Counted from the first letter of the stretch, positions 45,323 through 56,528 are shown. The stretch is 64,000 nt of DNA from Dastarcus helophoroides (GCA_028583605.1 CM053327.1:43455559-43519558), one strand, 5' to 3'. Notes: generated by a model from the sequence alone, not told the origin. Program-made: numbers and translations.

Positions 45323-46069
45323 AGTATTTTCTACAAGTTTAAACTTGGTTCGCAAAATTGGTTTTTTTTTGTAAATGTCGACTTTTAAAATTCGACATTT
45401 TATTGTTTCTGCAAGCTGCGATTTTTTCGACGAAGTTTCGACGAATTTTCAAAATGTTTGAATCTCAAATTATGATTTTTCTCGAAACTGGAAGTTGTAT
45501 CAACATTCTCGGAAATTATTTTACCAATTCTATCAAATTTCGAATATATCTGAACATTTGAAGATTTTTTTTATTCGTCATGTTCTCGAAACTTCAAATT
45601 TATTACAGGATATACTTCTTATGGGATTGGACCGTGTCAAAGAACTACTAAAAGTGTTCGACGTTTCGCCCACCATCGTAGGGGCTTCTTCAGGAACAAA
45701 GAAAAAAACAATAAATGAAAATTATTCTCAAAATTTAACTTTCTCTGGAAAAATGCAAATTTTTTTCTTCTTCTCTGAACCACTTCGGCTTTTTAAAAGT
45801 TCGACGATTTTTTCTAAGCTTTCAATTTTTTACAATTGCTCTTTTCGAAATTTTACAATTTTTTACAAAATTTAAATTTGTCTAAAAATTTGAACTTTTC
45901 AATTCGTTCTGGGTTTCAATCTTGTCGAAATGTGACGTTTATTTTTTTAATTATATCTTTTTTAAGAACTTTTGACAAATTCTTTTTTTCGAAATCTCTT
46001 TTTTTTTAATTCGGTATTTTATGGAAATTTCAATTTCGAACTAAATTCATCTATTTTTAAATCTCAAAA

Positions 46070-48110
46070 TTTTTTTTCGTAAAATTTGACTTGCTGGAAA
46101 TTTGGACCTTTTTAAAATTCAATACTTTTCACGAAACTGGGGTTTTATCAACATTTTCTTTTCTTTCGAAATTATTTTACCAATTTATCTGAAAATTTGG
46201 GATTTTTCTTAATTCGTCTTGTTCTAGAAATTTCAATTTAACTTTTTCTGGAACATTGCAAATTTTTTATTTGCTTGCTCTCTGAAAAACTTCGACTTCT
46301 GAAAAAGTTTCACATTTTTTTTAAGTTTTTAATTTATTACAATTTCGCTTTTCGAAATTTTACAATTTTTCGCAAAATTTAATTTTTTATTAAAATTTGT
46401 TCCGCTAATTTCAATCTATTGTGAGAATTCGAAGTCTTTCAAAAATGTTGTGTTTTTTTGAGAACTTTTGACGAATTTCTTTTTTATTGAAATATCTTTT
46501 TAACAAAATTAAGCTTTTTCTAGAAATTTCAACTTTTATTTCGAACGAAATTCATCTATTTTCAAATCTCAAAATTTGATTTTTTCCTTAAAATTTGACT
46601 TTCTCTGAGAAACGTTGACCATTTTCTAAAATTCAGTACTTTCCTCGAAACTGGAAGTTTTATCGACATTTTCCTTTCTTTCGAAATTATTTTACCAATT
46701 TATCTGAAAATTTGGGATTTTTTTTTTAATTCGTCTTGTTCTAGAAATTTTAATTTAACTTTTTCTGGAACATTGCAATTTTTTTATTTGCTTGCTCTCT
46801 GAAAAACTTCGACTTCTGAAAAAGTTTCACATTTTTTTTAAGTTTTTAATTTATTACAATTTCGCTTTTCGAGATTTTACAATTTTTCACAAAATTTAAT
46901 TTTTTTTTTAAATTTGTTTCGCTAATTTTAATCTATTGTGAGAATTTGAAGTCTTTCAAAAATTTTGTGTTTTTTGAGAACTTTTGACGAATTTATTTTT
47001 TATTGAAATATTTTTTTTGCAAAATTAAGCTTTTTCTAGAAATTTCAACTTTTATTTCGAACGAAATTCATCTATTTTCAAATCTCAAAATTTGATTTTT
47101 TCCTTAAAATTTGACTTTCTCTGAGAAATGTTGATCATTTTCTAAAATTCAATACTTTTCTCGAAACTGGAAGTTTTATCGACATTTGCCTTTCTTTCGA
47201 AATTATTTTACCAATTTATTTGAAAATTTGGGTTTTTTTTTAATTCGTCTTGTTCTAGAAATTTCAGTTTAACTTTTTCTGGAACATTTTAATTTTTTTA
47301 TTTGCTTGCTCTCTGAAAAACTTCGACTTCTGAAAAAGTTTCACTTTTTTTTTAAGCTTTTAATTTATGACAATTTCGCTTTTCGAAATTTTACAATTTT
47401 TCACAAAATTTAATTTTTTTTTTAAATTTGTTCCGCTAATTTCAATCTATTGTGAGAATTCGAAGTCTTTCAAAAATGTTGTGTTTTTTTGAGAACTTTT
47501 GACGAATTTCTTTTTTATTGAAATATTTTTTTTACAAAATTAAGCTTCTTCTAGAAATTTCAACTTTTATTTCGAACGAAATTCATCTATTTTCAAATCT
47601 CAAAATTTGATTTTTTCCTTAAAATTTGACTTTCTCTGAGAAACGTTGACCATTTTCTAAAATTCAGTACTTTCCTCGAAACTGGAAGTTTTATCGACAT
47701 TTTCCTTTCTTTCGAAATTATTTTACCAATTTATCTGAAAATTTGGGATTTTTTTTTAATTCGTCTTGTTCTAGAAATTTTAATTTAACTTTTTCTGGAA
47801 CATTGCAATTTTTTTATTTGCTTGCTCTCTGAAAAACTTCGACTTCTGAAAAAGTTTCACATTTTTTTTTAAGTTTTTAATTTATTACAATTTCGCTTTT
47901 CGAAATTTTACAATTTTTCACAAAATTTAATTTTTTTTTAAAATTTGTTCCGCTAATTTCAATCTATTGTGAGAATTCGAAGTCTTTCAAAAATTTTGTG
48001 TTTTTTTGAGAACTTTTGACGAATTTCTTTTTTATTGAAATATTTTTTTTGCAAAATTAAGCTTTTTCTAGAAATTTCAACTTTTATTTCGAACGAAATT
48101 CAAAAAAATA
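46070..48110 (+). repeat. About 516-bp tandem repeat inside the hAT element, four copies
   Basis: Landmarks GCTTGCTCTCTGAAAAACTT and CGACTTCTGAAAAAGTTTCA recur near 46272, 46789, 47303 and 47820. Between them CTCGAAACTGGAAGTTTTAT, AATTATTTTACCAATTTAT and AATTCGTCTTGTTCTAG repeat in constant order. Copies are very similar, so the expansion is more recent than the surrounding AT array. A more diverged related copy lies at about 45480-45900. Confidence 0.9.
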
Positions 48111-48348
48111 CTTCTTGAAATTATAATTTTTTTGTCAAAATTTAGCAAAATCTGAAAATTGCTAGAAAGGAGATTTCGACTTCTGTAGGTCACTTTTTTA
48201 ATAAGTTCTCAATTTCTGCGTGTCTGTCCACTCTAGCTTTTATTCATTTATTTTTTTGGGGTGGGGGAAGGATTCAAAGAGCCGTCATTGTCTTTTAAAG
48301 AGCCGCATGTGGCTCGCGAGTCGCGGTTTGCCGACCCCTGGTCTGTCG

Positions 48349-49206
48349 GATTGACGTCTGTAATTTACCAACGTTTTTTCTTTTCTGATATAGTCAGTTG
48401 ACGGAGAGAATAGGAATAATAGTAATCAAATTAAAACATAATTTAAACAATTACAGTAAACACATTTTCGCATATTCAATTTAACTTTAGGGGTAGGGTT
48501 AGATTATCAGGCAAGTTTAGCTTTCAGTTCGACGAGCGACCGTGACGTAGTGGTAGAGCAATTTATATTTGTTCCTGTTAATGATGTGTATATTTCATCT
48601 GTTAAATATGGCTGCATTTTGACGGTATTACCAATTGTTTACACGGAAGCCATATAAGCAGCTGAAATTTAAGCATTAGAAGTGCTCAAATCGTTATCAA
48701 AGTAAAAAACACATTAATGTAGGCGCTGGAGTAATTGGTTGTTGTGATTTGCGACTTTGATCTTCGCCTAATGAAATCGGCACACGCCATCTTAAAACAT
48801 TTCGGGTAGAATGTCTCCCATTAGGGAAATACATTTTCCAATCCAAATTAAATCTCGTCGCTTTTCGACGTCAATGAAGTCTTGAACAAATTTACTGCTT
48901 TCGAATCCATTTGATCAGTTTTCAATTTTCTGTGGGCAAACACATTGTAATAGGATGGGTGTTGGCGTCGGTTGGCTCGAAAGCTCGACGACGGCCCTAG
49001 AATTTTCCCCTGATTCTTAATTTCCTGTCAAATGGCCGGTAATACACTATTGAGCCCCTTTTTATTGCATTTTTCATAAATGAGTAAAGTTGCAGCCTTT
49101 AATATACTCTCGGCTTCGTCTTGCTTCATTTTGGGAAACACGGGGGATCCCATTCTTTACATTGTAGCAGCTGAAAATCTATGTCAACATACGGTATTAA
49201 AACTGT
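48349..49206. other. No gene recognised
   Basis: Likely unique flank of the hAT element. No coding signal or repeat recognised apart from short frames without motifs. Confidence 0.45.
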
Positions 49207-49851
49207 ACAGGGTGGTATTTCGAAAAGAGGGATTATCTTGTAAATGGAAACAGTTTAATTTGTTTTCAGAGATGCAAGTAGAATGCAACCTAGACTACAA
49301 ATTCATGCAGCCCTTCAGGCGCATATAGTGAATCATAGGTAGCTGAACTACTAAGAGTTGAAACACTGCCGCTTAGCAAAGCGGTTGCTCTCTAGGAAAA
49401 GTTCCCAGAAGGCAAGGATTCTAATGCACAGACCAATAGGTTTGAACATTTATTAGATTCGAAGTTTGCAAACCAAGTACCGGTTTCGATCTTGTTAGAT
49501 CTCGTCAGTTTGGTATATCCAACTCCAATGCTAACAAATGTTTCGACAAGTAAGTACTAAAACATTCACAGACGTCAAGCGTGTGACTCTCAGTACTACC
49601 ACCCATTGGTCCATAGAGAAACTAAGGCCATCGCCAACAATGTCGTATGCAAATAGAATGCAACCTAGACTACAAATTCATGTAGCCCTCCAGGCGGCGT
49701 GTATCGTGAATCATAGGTAGCTGAACTACCAACAGTTTAAACACTGCCACCTAGCGAAGCGGTTGCTCTCCAGGAAAAAGTTCCCAGAAGACCAGGATTC
49801 TAATGCACAGGCCAATAGGTTTGAACATTTATTAGATTCGAAGTTTAGTTG
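49207..49851 (-). mobile_element. Hammerhead-ribozyme element, locus D, tandem 375-bp units
   Basis: Minus-strand orientation. The word TAGAATGCAACCTAGAC recurs at 49279 and 49654, giving a 375-bp unit: one full unit plus a partial second one ending at 49851. The left end carries the same tail extension as locus C (GGTGGTATTTCGAAA to ATTTGTTTTCAGAG). On the minus strand the element begins with AAACTTCGAATC, only about 10 nt downstream of the ribozyme cleavage site in the unit, as expected if the inserted RNA had been cut by the ribozyme. No target-site duplication was found here. Confidence 0.9.
49457..49529 (-). ncRNA. Type I hammerhead ribozyme, intact core, one stem I mismatch (locus D)
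   Basis: Minus strand: CTGACGA at 49508-49502, stem II GATCT-AACA-AGATC, GAAA, stem III ACCGGT, A at position 17 and predicted cleavage between 49478 and 49477. The first base after cleavage is C rather than T, so the first stem I pair is C-A; the next five pairs remain. Outer TTCGAAT pairing has one change (TCCAAT). Core is complete but efficiency may be reduced. Confidence 0.88.
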
Positions 49852-50694
49852 GTCAAATACTTTGAGCTTAGTTTGGTGCGATGCTATTAGTTCCTGAGCT
49901 GCTATTGAAATTAATATTTAGTTAAGAAAAAAATTGGAATTAAGAGAAAAACATTTCGAAACTTCAGTCGAAATTCATTTTCTTTGCTAAGCTAGTCATT
50001 ATTCTAACAAATTGTAATTTTAATGAGATTTAACTTCAAAATTTATTTTTTTTTTTGGAAATTTTCATTCGAAATGTCGATAGTATGTGTAAAAATTTAA
50101 ATAATGTAAAACAGTTTTCTGTTGAAATGTTGACCTTTTTGATTTTTTCTTAGAGTGCAATATCGTCTTTCTCATTGAACTGAAATATCTGTACAACTAC
50201 AGTAGTATCCTTGGCGGGATATATGAGGATAAAGGGATCAAACTTATTGTTTTCTGGTGCCAAAGTTCGTCGCTGAGCAGGTTTCGCGTGCACATATTAC
50301 ATTCTAATGTGATTTAACGCTGTTACCGTGAAAATGAACACTTTAGCATCGAAAATGTATTCGAAAAATAAATCATTCCTGCAATGTAACAATGATTGAA
50401 GACAATGCGAATCTCACTATCTGCTGCAAACTTCTTTGTTATGTCGGTAAACACATTTATCACGCTCGTTGTCTTCAACTTTAATTTCAATAATAAATTG
50501 TGTGTCTTTGACTTTAATAAAGTAAGAGACGGATTCGTAATTTATAATTCTTTCAGTCAGATATGACGAGTGGCAAATGTTAGAGGATGCAACAGAAGAA
50601 GGTTATATATCATCAAGTTTCTTCATTTATGAAAGTGCAATAAAAAGAACTCAATAATACATCATGGGCCAGTTGACGGCGACTTAAGGGAAGT
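49852..50694. other. No gene recognised
   Basis: AT-rich in the first 250 bases, then probably unique. No recognised features. Confidence 0.45.
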
Positions 50695-50905
50695 TTCCTT
50701 GAGCCATTTTTAACGCTAGACAGTAATCGTAGCTAAAAGTTTTTAGAATGTCAGCTCTGCGCTGCGATAGTAACACGTAAGCGCACCACTCGATTTTTAG
50801 CATAGAGTGTAGGCGTGGATACAATATCACAAATTCCCCAAACCGCTTTGCAGCAGATTTTCTGAACCGGCACACATTTACGTCATTACTGAAAGATGTT
50901 TCCCT
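50695..50905 (+). repeat. Dispersed repeat family 3, copy 2
   Basis: CACTCGATTTTTAGCATAGA, GCGTGGATACAATA, AACCGCTTTGCAGCAGATTT and AAGATGTTTCCCTAAC align with the copies at 28.9-29.1 kb and 53.6-53.7 kb. Its left 80 bases (AACGCTAGACAGTAATCG onward) have only a weak match in the other copies. Confidence 0.75.
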
Positions 50906-51288
50906 AACATACGAAATGAAGCATCGAAATTCCGTGATATGTATAACTTTAGATTGCGATTACGTAAAAACGGTTAGGTACCCTCGCAGTTTACTGTTTC
51001 ATTCAAAAATAATTGTACATAATATGTTACTTTTTTTATCAAAATCTATGGAAAATCTTGGATGCAATAAACTAAAATCTCTTCGCCTGTACTTCACATG
51101 TTAAAAGTCGTAAGTTTGACATTGAATATCTCAGCTGCGGCACCAGCGCGGATTTTTTAATTTTGTAAACCTGTAGGTAATACCGTTAGCAACATATGAC
51201 AGAAATTTGAAGAAAATCTATTAAAAACCAACTTGTACAGTCTTTATTTAAATAAAAAATGATTTAATTTTGTATTATGTTTATTACC
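50906..51288. other. No gene recognised
   Basis: Short unique-looking stretch. The 62-residue frame at 50916-51104 has no known motif. Confidence 0.4.
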
Positions 51289-51561
51289 CAAAAATTGAAA
51301 TATAAATTTTGTCCCCTGAAACCAAAACAGATTAAGAAATACAACAAAGGTTGCTCTAATGCGTTTCGATCGCCAAGCTATCATCTTCAGAGAGATACTG
51401 ATACTGTGAGAGATATTGTGAACCTCTTTGAAGATAATTGGCTATCGAAACGCGTTAGAGCAGCCTTTGTTGTGTTTTTTAAATTTTCTTGTTTCAGCGG
51501 ACAAGATTTGTATTTCACTTTTTGAAAATAACCAAGGACCAGTCCATTCTACAAAAAAAAA
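51289..51561. mobile_element. Foldback element, copy 5, both arms present
   Basis: Left arm from ATTGAAATATAAATTTTG through ATGCGTTTCGATCGCCAAG to TCTTCAGAGAGATACTG; a short loop with GATACTGTGAGAGATATTG; right arm TTTGAAGATAATTGGCTATC, GAAACGCGTTAGAGCAGCC, to ACCAAGGACCAGTCCATTC and a run of A. The total of about 270 bp may approximate the minimal element without a core array. Confidence 0.88.
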
Positions 51562-51893
51562 ATGAAATAAATGATACACAAAATTGTATTTAACGTTGCC
51601 CACAAGCCTTGAGAGTTGATATCATTGATTAATGTGTCCATACAAATTTATCTAAGTATTTGGAGAATTCAAAATTTGGAAATGGAATTTCAAAAAGAGA
51701 CCTTAAAAATGGTTTAAAAAAAGGTACCCTACATTTCCCATTTTTCAAAAATATTTCTAAATTTCGACGTTCCACCAAAATCTGAAGACTTAATGAGAAC
51801 TCATTTCTTCTAAATTTTCACATTACTTACAACATAAATGATGGAGGAGGTGACTACCCCATCCAATGAGAACCAATGTGCTTCGTTGGCCAC
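51562..51893. other. No gene recognised
   Basis: AT-rich stretch with a few GAAATTTCGAC-like words near 51750. Nothing else recognised. Confidence 0.4.
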
Positions 51894-52237
51894 ATAATTA
51901 CGTTAATGTAGTTGGGAAAACCTAACACGACAGTTGAACTACCTTAACTGCAACGTAGAAAAAATTGTGGTAAATGTTATTGTGACAAAAAGTAATTATA
52001 AAGTTAAGTTCGGAATTTTCTAGAAAATTTGATAAGGGGAAACGGCCGTGATAATAAATTAAACGATAATTACGTTAATGTAGTTGGGAAAACCTAACAC
52101 GACAGTTGAACTACCTTAACTGCAACGTAGAAAAAATTGTGGTAAATGTTATTGTAACAAAAAGTAGTTATAAAGTCAAGCTGGGAATTTTCTAGAAAAT
52201 TTGATAAGGGGAAGCGGCCGTGATAATAAATCAAATG
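51894..52237 (+). repeat. Direct duplication of a 172-bp segment at an LTR start
   Basis: Units 51894-52065 and 52066-52237 both begin ATAATTACGTTAATGTAG and continue GTTGGGAAAACCTAACACGA. Each includes the first 80 bases of the LTR-like sequence (TTTGATAAGGGGAA). The first copy is cut at AAATTAAACG where the second starts; the second continues into the LTR body. Confidence 0.85.
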
Positions 52238-52475
52238 GCAGATAAGCCGGCAAACGATAAGCCTTATCTGCCGAATTCTTCCAGAACCCGAATCGGGACC
52301 TATATGAGACGGTCGCTCTTCCGTCAGAGTTAGTTAGTTAGAAGTTAATGAATAAATTGGTTAAAAACAGTGTTAATGAATTATAATTGTTGTGTTCCGG
52401 AATCAGCTTAAAAATGAAGTGGTTACAATCACCAAGTGTTAATCATTCGAACGGATAACGCGCAACCTTATTATT
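52153..52475 (+). mobile_element. LTR-like sequence, diverged relative of family 1
   Basis: TTGATAAGGGGAAGCGGCCG, ATGGCAGATAAGC, GATAAGCCTTATCTGCCGAA, CCTATATGAGAC (TATA-like) and GTCAGAGTTAGTTAG follow the same order as in the 21455-21858 LTR. GTGTTAATCATTCGAAC near 52437 matches the R/U5-like part. The 3' end and any target-site duplication are not clear, so it is a partial or older copy. Confidence 0.7.
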
Positions 52476-53311
52476 ATCAACTTATCATTTTCATTATTTA
52501 ATTCCTCACCTCGTTGGCATTATAAATTGTCTCTCAAAGTTTTCCATTGAAATATATCTACCACAAAATTGATGTATAATTCAGAGGAGGTTCGTAAAGT
52601 AAAAAATGCAGAATGGATTATCTCGACACGCGCAACGTTTTTAAATTTGCCAAAAACAAACTTTTCTATTAATTAAAATGTCCATTGCACCTTAATGCAA
52701 AGATATTAAAGGAAATATTCAAATTGCTGTATTCCTAAGGCTGCATATAAATCGCGGAATTTATTCCAAGATCAAACAAAAGCGAAGGCAACGTTTTGCA
52801 TTTATTAACAAGTTTGAGCATCTGAAGGGGCCTGACATTAATTTAAAAGTCTATTGGAAGGTATACTTTCAACGAAGAATGTAAATAAAACAAAGATTTA
52901 AAATTAGCTTGGATTTAATCATAATATTTGGATTGAAATCAAGTCAATCTCTCGAATCGCCAAAGGGCAGGCATTTTCTCATTTCAGGTTAAATCAAGGT
53001 AAGAGGAACTCTATTACGTGAATGAAGAATTAAGTAGGCCAATTTATTGGGGAAATGTGGTCTACGATGTGTACCTAGACCACATCGTTGAATACTCTTA
53101 AAGCCATGTACGGATACGTTAACGTTTAAACGTCCAATATTTTGTGAGGCGTGTTATTGACTGCATTTAATTAAACTTCCAAGGGCTCTTTTCTATATTG
53201 AACTATATTTATTTTAATTTTTAAATTTCACGTACCACTCTTTAAAAAAATATTAATTTTTTGATCAAAGAAACAAAATAGAAATAAAAGAAACTCAAGG
53301 GTGGTTGAATT
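52476..53311. other. No gene recognised
   Basis: Probably unique AT-rich sequence. No open frame or repeat worth listing. Confidence 0.45.
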
Positions 53312-53520
53312 ACGCATTCAAGATATTTTATTGGCATTCAAGGTAGATTATTGGCATTCAAGGTAGATTATTGGCATTCAAGGTAGATTATTGGCATTCA
53401 AGGTAGATTATTGGCATTCACGATAGCTTATTGGCGTTTAAAGTAGTTTATTGGTACTCAAGGTAGTTTATTGGCACTCAAGGTAGTTAATTGGCATTCA
53501 AGGTAGTTTATTGGCAGTAA
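53312..53520. repeat. 20-bp tandem repeat, about ten copies
   Basis: The unit TTATTGGCATTCAAGGTAGA is repeated head to tail. The first copies are nearly identical; later ones differ at a few positions (GGCACTC, GGTACTC). Confidence 0.93.
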
Positions 53521-53564
53521 TCATAGCATTTTTAGGACATTAGATTTACGTTACGTATATGGCA

Positions 53565-53737
53565 AGACGTAAACGCCAGACTGTCACCGCTTCGCGATTT
53601 TTAGCATAGACTGTACGCGTGGATACAATAATACAGACCAAACCGCTTTGCAGTTTCTGAGCCGCAACACTGCACTGCATGCCAAAGACATCTAGAAGGA
53701 GTAGTGAAGATGTGATTACTTCAAGATGTTTATCTAA
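53565..53737 (+). repeat. Dispersed repeat family 3, copy 3
   Basis: GCGATTTTTAGCATAGACTG, GCGTGGATACAATAATACAG, AACCGCTTTGCAGTTTCTG, CACTGCACTGCATGCC and TTACTTCAAGATGTTTATC match the 28.9-29.1 kb copy closely. It ends at CTAA, immediately before a hAT-like CAGTGGCGGCTCGT word at 53738. Confidence 0.75.
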
Positions 53738-53789
53738 CAGTGGCGGCTCGTAGTCAAAAGTAATGAGGGTGCTGCGACAATATTTAGCG

Positions 53790-55612
53790 TTTTAAAATTT
53801 TTAAGATTTCGACTAAAAATTTTGACCTTTTCAAAACGTTACTTTTCGAAAACTTTAGATTTCCTGACAATGAAAACTTTTGATAATGTCGCGTTTTTTG
53901 AAAGGTTGGATTTTTTTTTCCAAATTTCGACTGTATTGCAAAATTTAATTTCTATCGTTAGAAAATTCTTAGTTTTTCTGAAAATGTAAATTTTTTCAAA
54001 TCTGGACTTTTGACTTTTTAAATTTTCGACTTTTTTCTAAATTTCATCTTTGTTTATAATTTTTTTTTGGAAAATTATAATTTTTTTATTGAAAATTCGA
54101 TTCTTAATAATTTCGACTGGTTTTTTTTTAAATGTCAACTATTTTTCAAAATTTCGACTTTTTTTGCAAAGTTTCGATCATTTTTTGATTTCTTTTGTTG
54201 AAAATTCTTAATTTTCGAAATTCTTTCAAAATTTCGATTTTTTTGAAAATTTTGAAATTTTATGCAATGTTTGACATGTTTTCAAATAATTATTTTGACC
54301 TAAAATTTGAACTTTTAAATAAATAGTTTCACTTTGATTCGAAATTTTAACTACCAAAAATTTAAACTTTTCCAAAATTTTGAATTCTCAATATTTCGAC
54401 CTTTGTAAACCTCGATCTATCTGATAATTTTCGCTTGTTTTCAATATTTTGGTTTCGAAAATTTTGATTTTTATTGAAAAGTTGAGTGCAAATTTCCCAA
54501 CTATTCAAAACTGAAACCTTTTTAAAATTTCGAACTATTTCGTAAATTCGATAAAAATTCTCAAATCTTTTGCAAATTTTGATATTTTTTTTAATTTCGA
54601 TTATTTAGTTTGACCTTTTCTTTTTAAAAATGTCTTCTTTTCTAAAATTTTGACTTGTTTTGGACATTTGAAAGATTTTGAAAATTTTTGCCGTGTCAAC
54701 AAATTTCGAATTTTAACCTTTTCTTAAATGTGCAATTTTTTGAAATTTTCGACTCCTTATTTTAATTTCCACCTTTTTGAAAATTCCGGCCTTTTTCAAA
54801 TGTTCGAATTTTTCAAATTTTAGTCATTTTCCAAAATTTAAAATTTTTGGAAAAATAAACACTTTTACTATTTTTTTAATTTCAACTATTTTTAAAATTT
54901 TTACCTTTTTTGCAAACTGTCGATTCTTTACTTAAAAATTGTGATTTTTTTTAAATCAGACATTTCGTAAAAGATTTTATTTTGGAAAATTTCGACTCCA
55001 TTTCAAAACTTGACTTTTTTTTCAAAATTTCGACTCATTTTGAAAACTTGACTTTTTTTTGAAAAGATTGAACTTTTTAAAAATGTTATTTATACATTTT
55101 TTAAACATTTCCAATTAAATCTTCGACTTAAAAGAAAAGATTCTTTTTAAAGTTGACCTATTGAAAATTTCAACCTTTTTCAAAATTTCAACTTTTTTGA
55201 TAATTACGAATTATTCGATAATTTTGAGTTTTCTCAAATATTCAAAAAGTTCAACTATTTTGAAAATTTGATTAAACACTCTGCAATTTATTTTAAATGT
55301 TGCTATTTTTCCAAAAATTCGTCTTTTATTCACATTCCCAAAATTATTGAAAATGTCGACCATTTTAAAAATTGCAATTTATTTTCAAAAAATTCGACTT
55401 TTCTAATAACTTTAGCTTTATTTCTTAAAAGTGGTAATATTTTTCCTTTTAAATTTATATTTTTTGAGACAAATTTCGAAATAAAACTCGAATTAAAAAA
55501 ATTAATAACAACAATTTCTATTTTTAAAACTGAGCAAAGCTTTGAAACAAATTTCCAAAAAAAAAACTTGCATTTTATGTACAAATATATATGTATATTA
55601 TGTACAAATATA
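53790..55612 (+). repeat. GAAATTTCGAC-type array, decayed, 1.8 kb
   Basis: AT-rich degenerate words (AAATTTCGACTTTTT, AAAATTTTGACC) without clear higher-order units, more diverged than the 30-36 kb array. The 156-residue frame at 55268-55738 is mostly array reading. Confidence 0.75.
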
Positions 55613-56340
55613 AATTTTAGTCACAAAATGACTTTCCTGCCTAAGAACGAGCCCTTTCGCCACGCAATTTCTTTAAAATTTGAACGTAGACGTGTCAAAA
55701 AATGGAGAAATAAATGGATGATCCGGCGAGCAAATTAGGCAAGACAAGTGGAAAACGACGATATAATCTTCAATTTTTCGTGAAGGATTTAAAGGCGATC
55801 GTGTCGTATATCAAGCAATGTTGTTGAAACGTGAGGCCATCTATATTGGTTTACTTCTGCACCCAGGCAGTTTATCACTAATGTCTGGCTGCCCTCAATA
55901 TTTGCTGAAGTGGAGTTAAATTACCGCAATAATATATCGCTTCGATTTAAAGTACATTCTCGCCACAACGGATAACCATCAAGTTTAATGTTTTTCACTG
56001 CTGGCGATCTATATTAGATGTGTCATAAAGCTTTTCAGGCGTAATTTGTCAATCTAAAGTGGGGCCGATTTGCGCCCCCTCATTATCTCATGGACTATGT
56101 GTCATTGTAGAAGAGAAAAGCTGTTAGGGTTATTTAAATTATTAATTTTTATTTAAACTATTCATTTTTTTAGTTTTATACAATAAATAAAATAGGAATC
56201 ACAACCAGGATGTATGAGGTAAGCAAGGTTACAAAGGTCACTAACATGAGGTAACTTCGTTCGTGTATTAGGGGTTGCATAGTAAATACAAGCAGCCTCA
56301 GCGTGATTACGTTTAGGTATGTTTAACTTAACAAATAAGG
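55613..56340. other. No gene recognised
   Basis: Probably unique sequence between array and foldback copy 6. Confidence 0.4.
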
Positions 56341-56528
56341 TATGTTTAACCTTTTTTTTTTGGTTTGGTGGAAAGGACTAATCCGTGGTTGTCTTCAAAA
56401 ATTGAAATATAGAACTTGTCTCCTGAAACCAAGAAATATTAAAAAACGCAACAGAGAGCAACGTTTGTTCTGTTTTTTAATCTTTCTTGGTTTCAGGCGA
56501 CAAGTTATGTATTTCAATTATGTTTAAC
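56341..56528 (-). mobile_element. Short foldback element, copy 6, with 10-bp target-site duplication
   Basis: Element 56351-56518, flanked by TATGTTTAAC at 56341-56350 and 56519-56528. The left end is a T run then GGTTTGGTGGAAAGGACTAA; read on the minus strand this is a poly(A)-like 3' tail. The arms carry CCTGAAACCAAGAAATATT and TCTTTCTTGGTTTCAGGC. The hammerhead-like part is absent, so only the outer half of each arm remains. Direct repeats plus an A tail suggest an RNA-mediated insertion. Confidence 0.8.

Larger units (their letters stand above)
43798..48340. mobile_element. Non-autonomous hAT element (4543 bp) filled with arrays
   Basis: The left end TAGGGGTCGGCAAACTTTT and right end GCGGTTTGCCGACCCCTG are the classic hAT terminal inverted repeat (CAGGGGTCGGCAAAC type). 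AAGAGCC subterminal words occur at both ends. The 8-bp flanks GTCTATCG (43790-43797) and GTCTGTCG (48341-48348) are a target-site duplication with one mismatch, the length diagnostic of hAT. No transposase was found. The interior is AT-rich GAAATTTCGAC-like sequence, a 516-bp tandem repeat and a nested ribozyme element. The first base of the left end is T rather than C. Confidence 0.92.
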
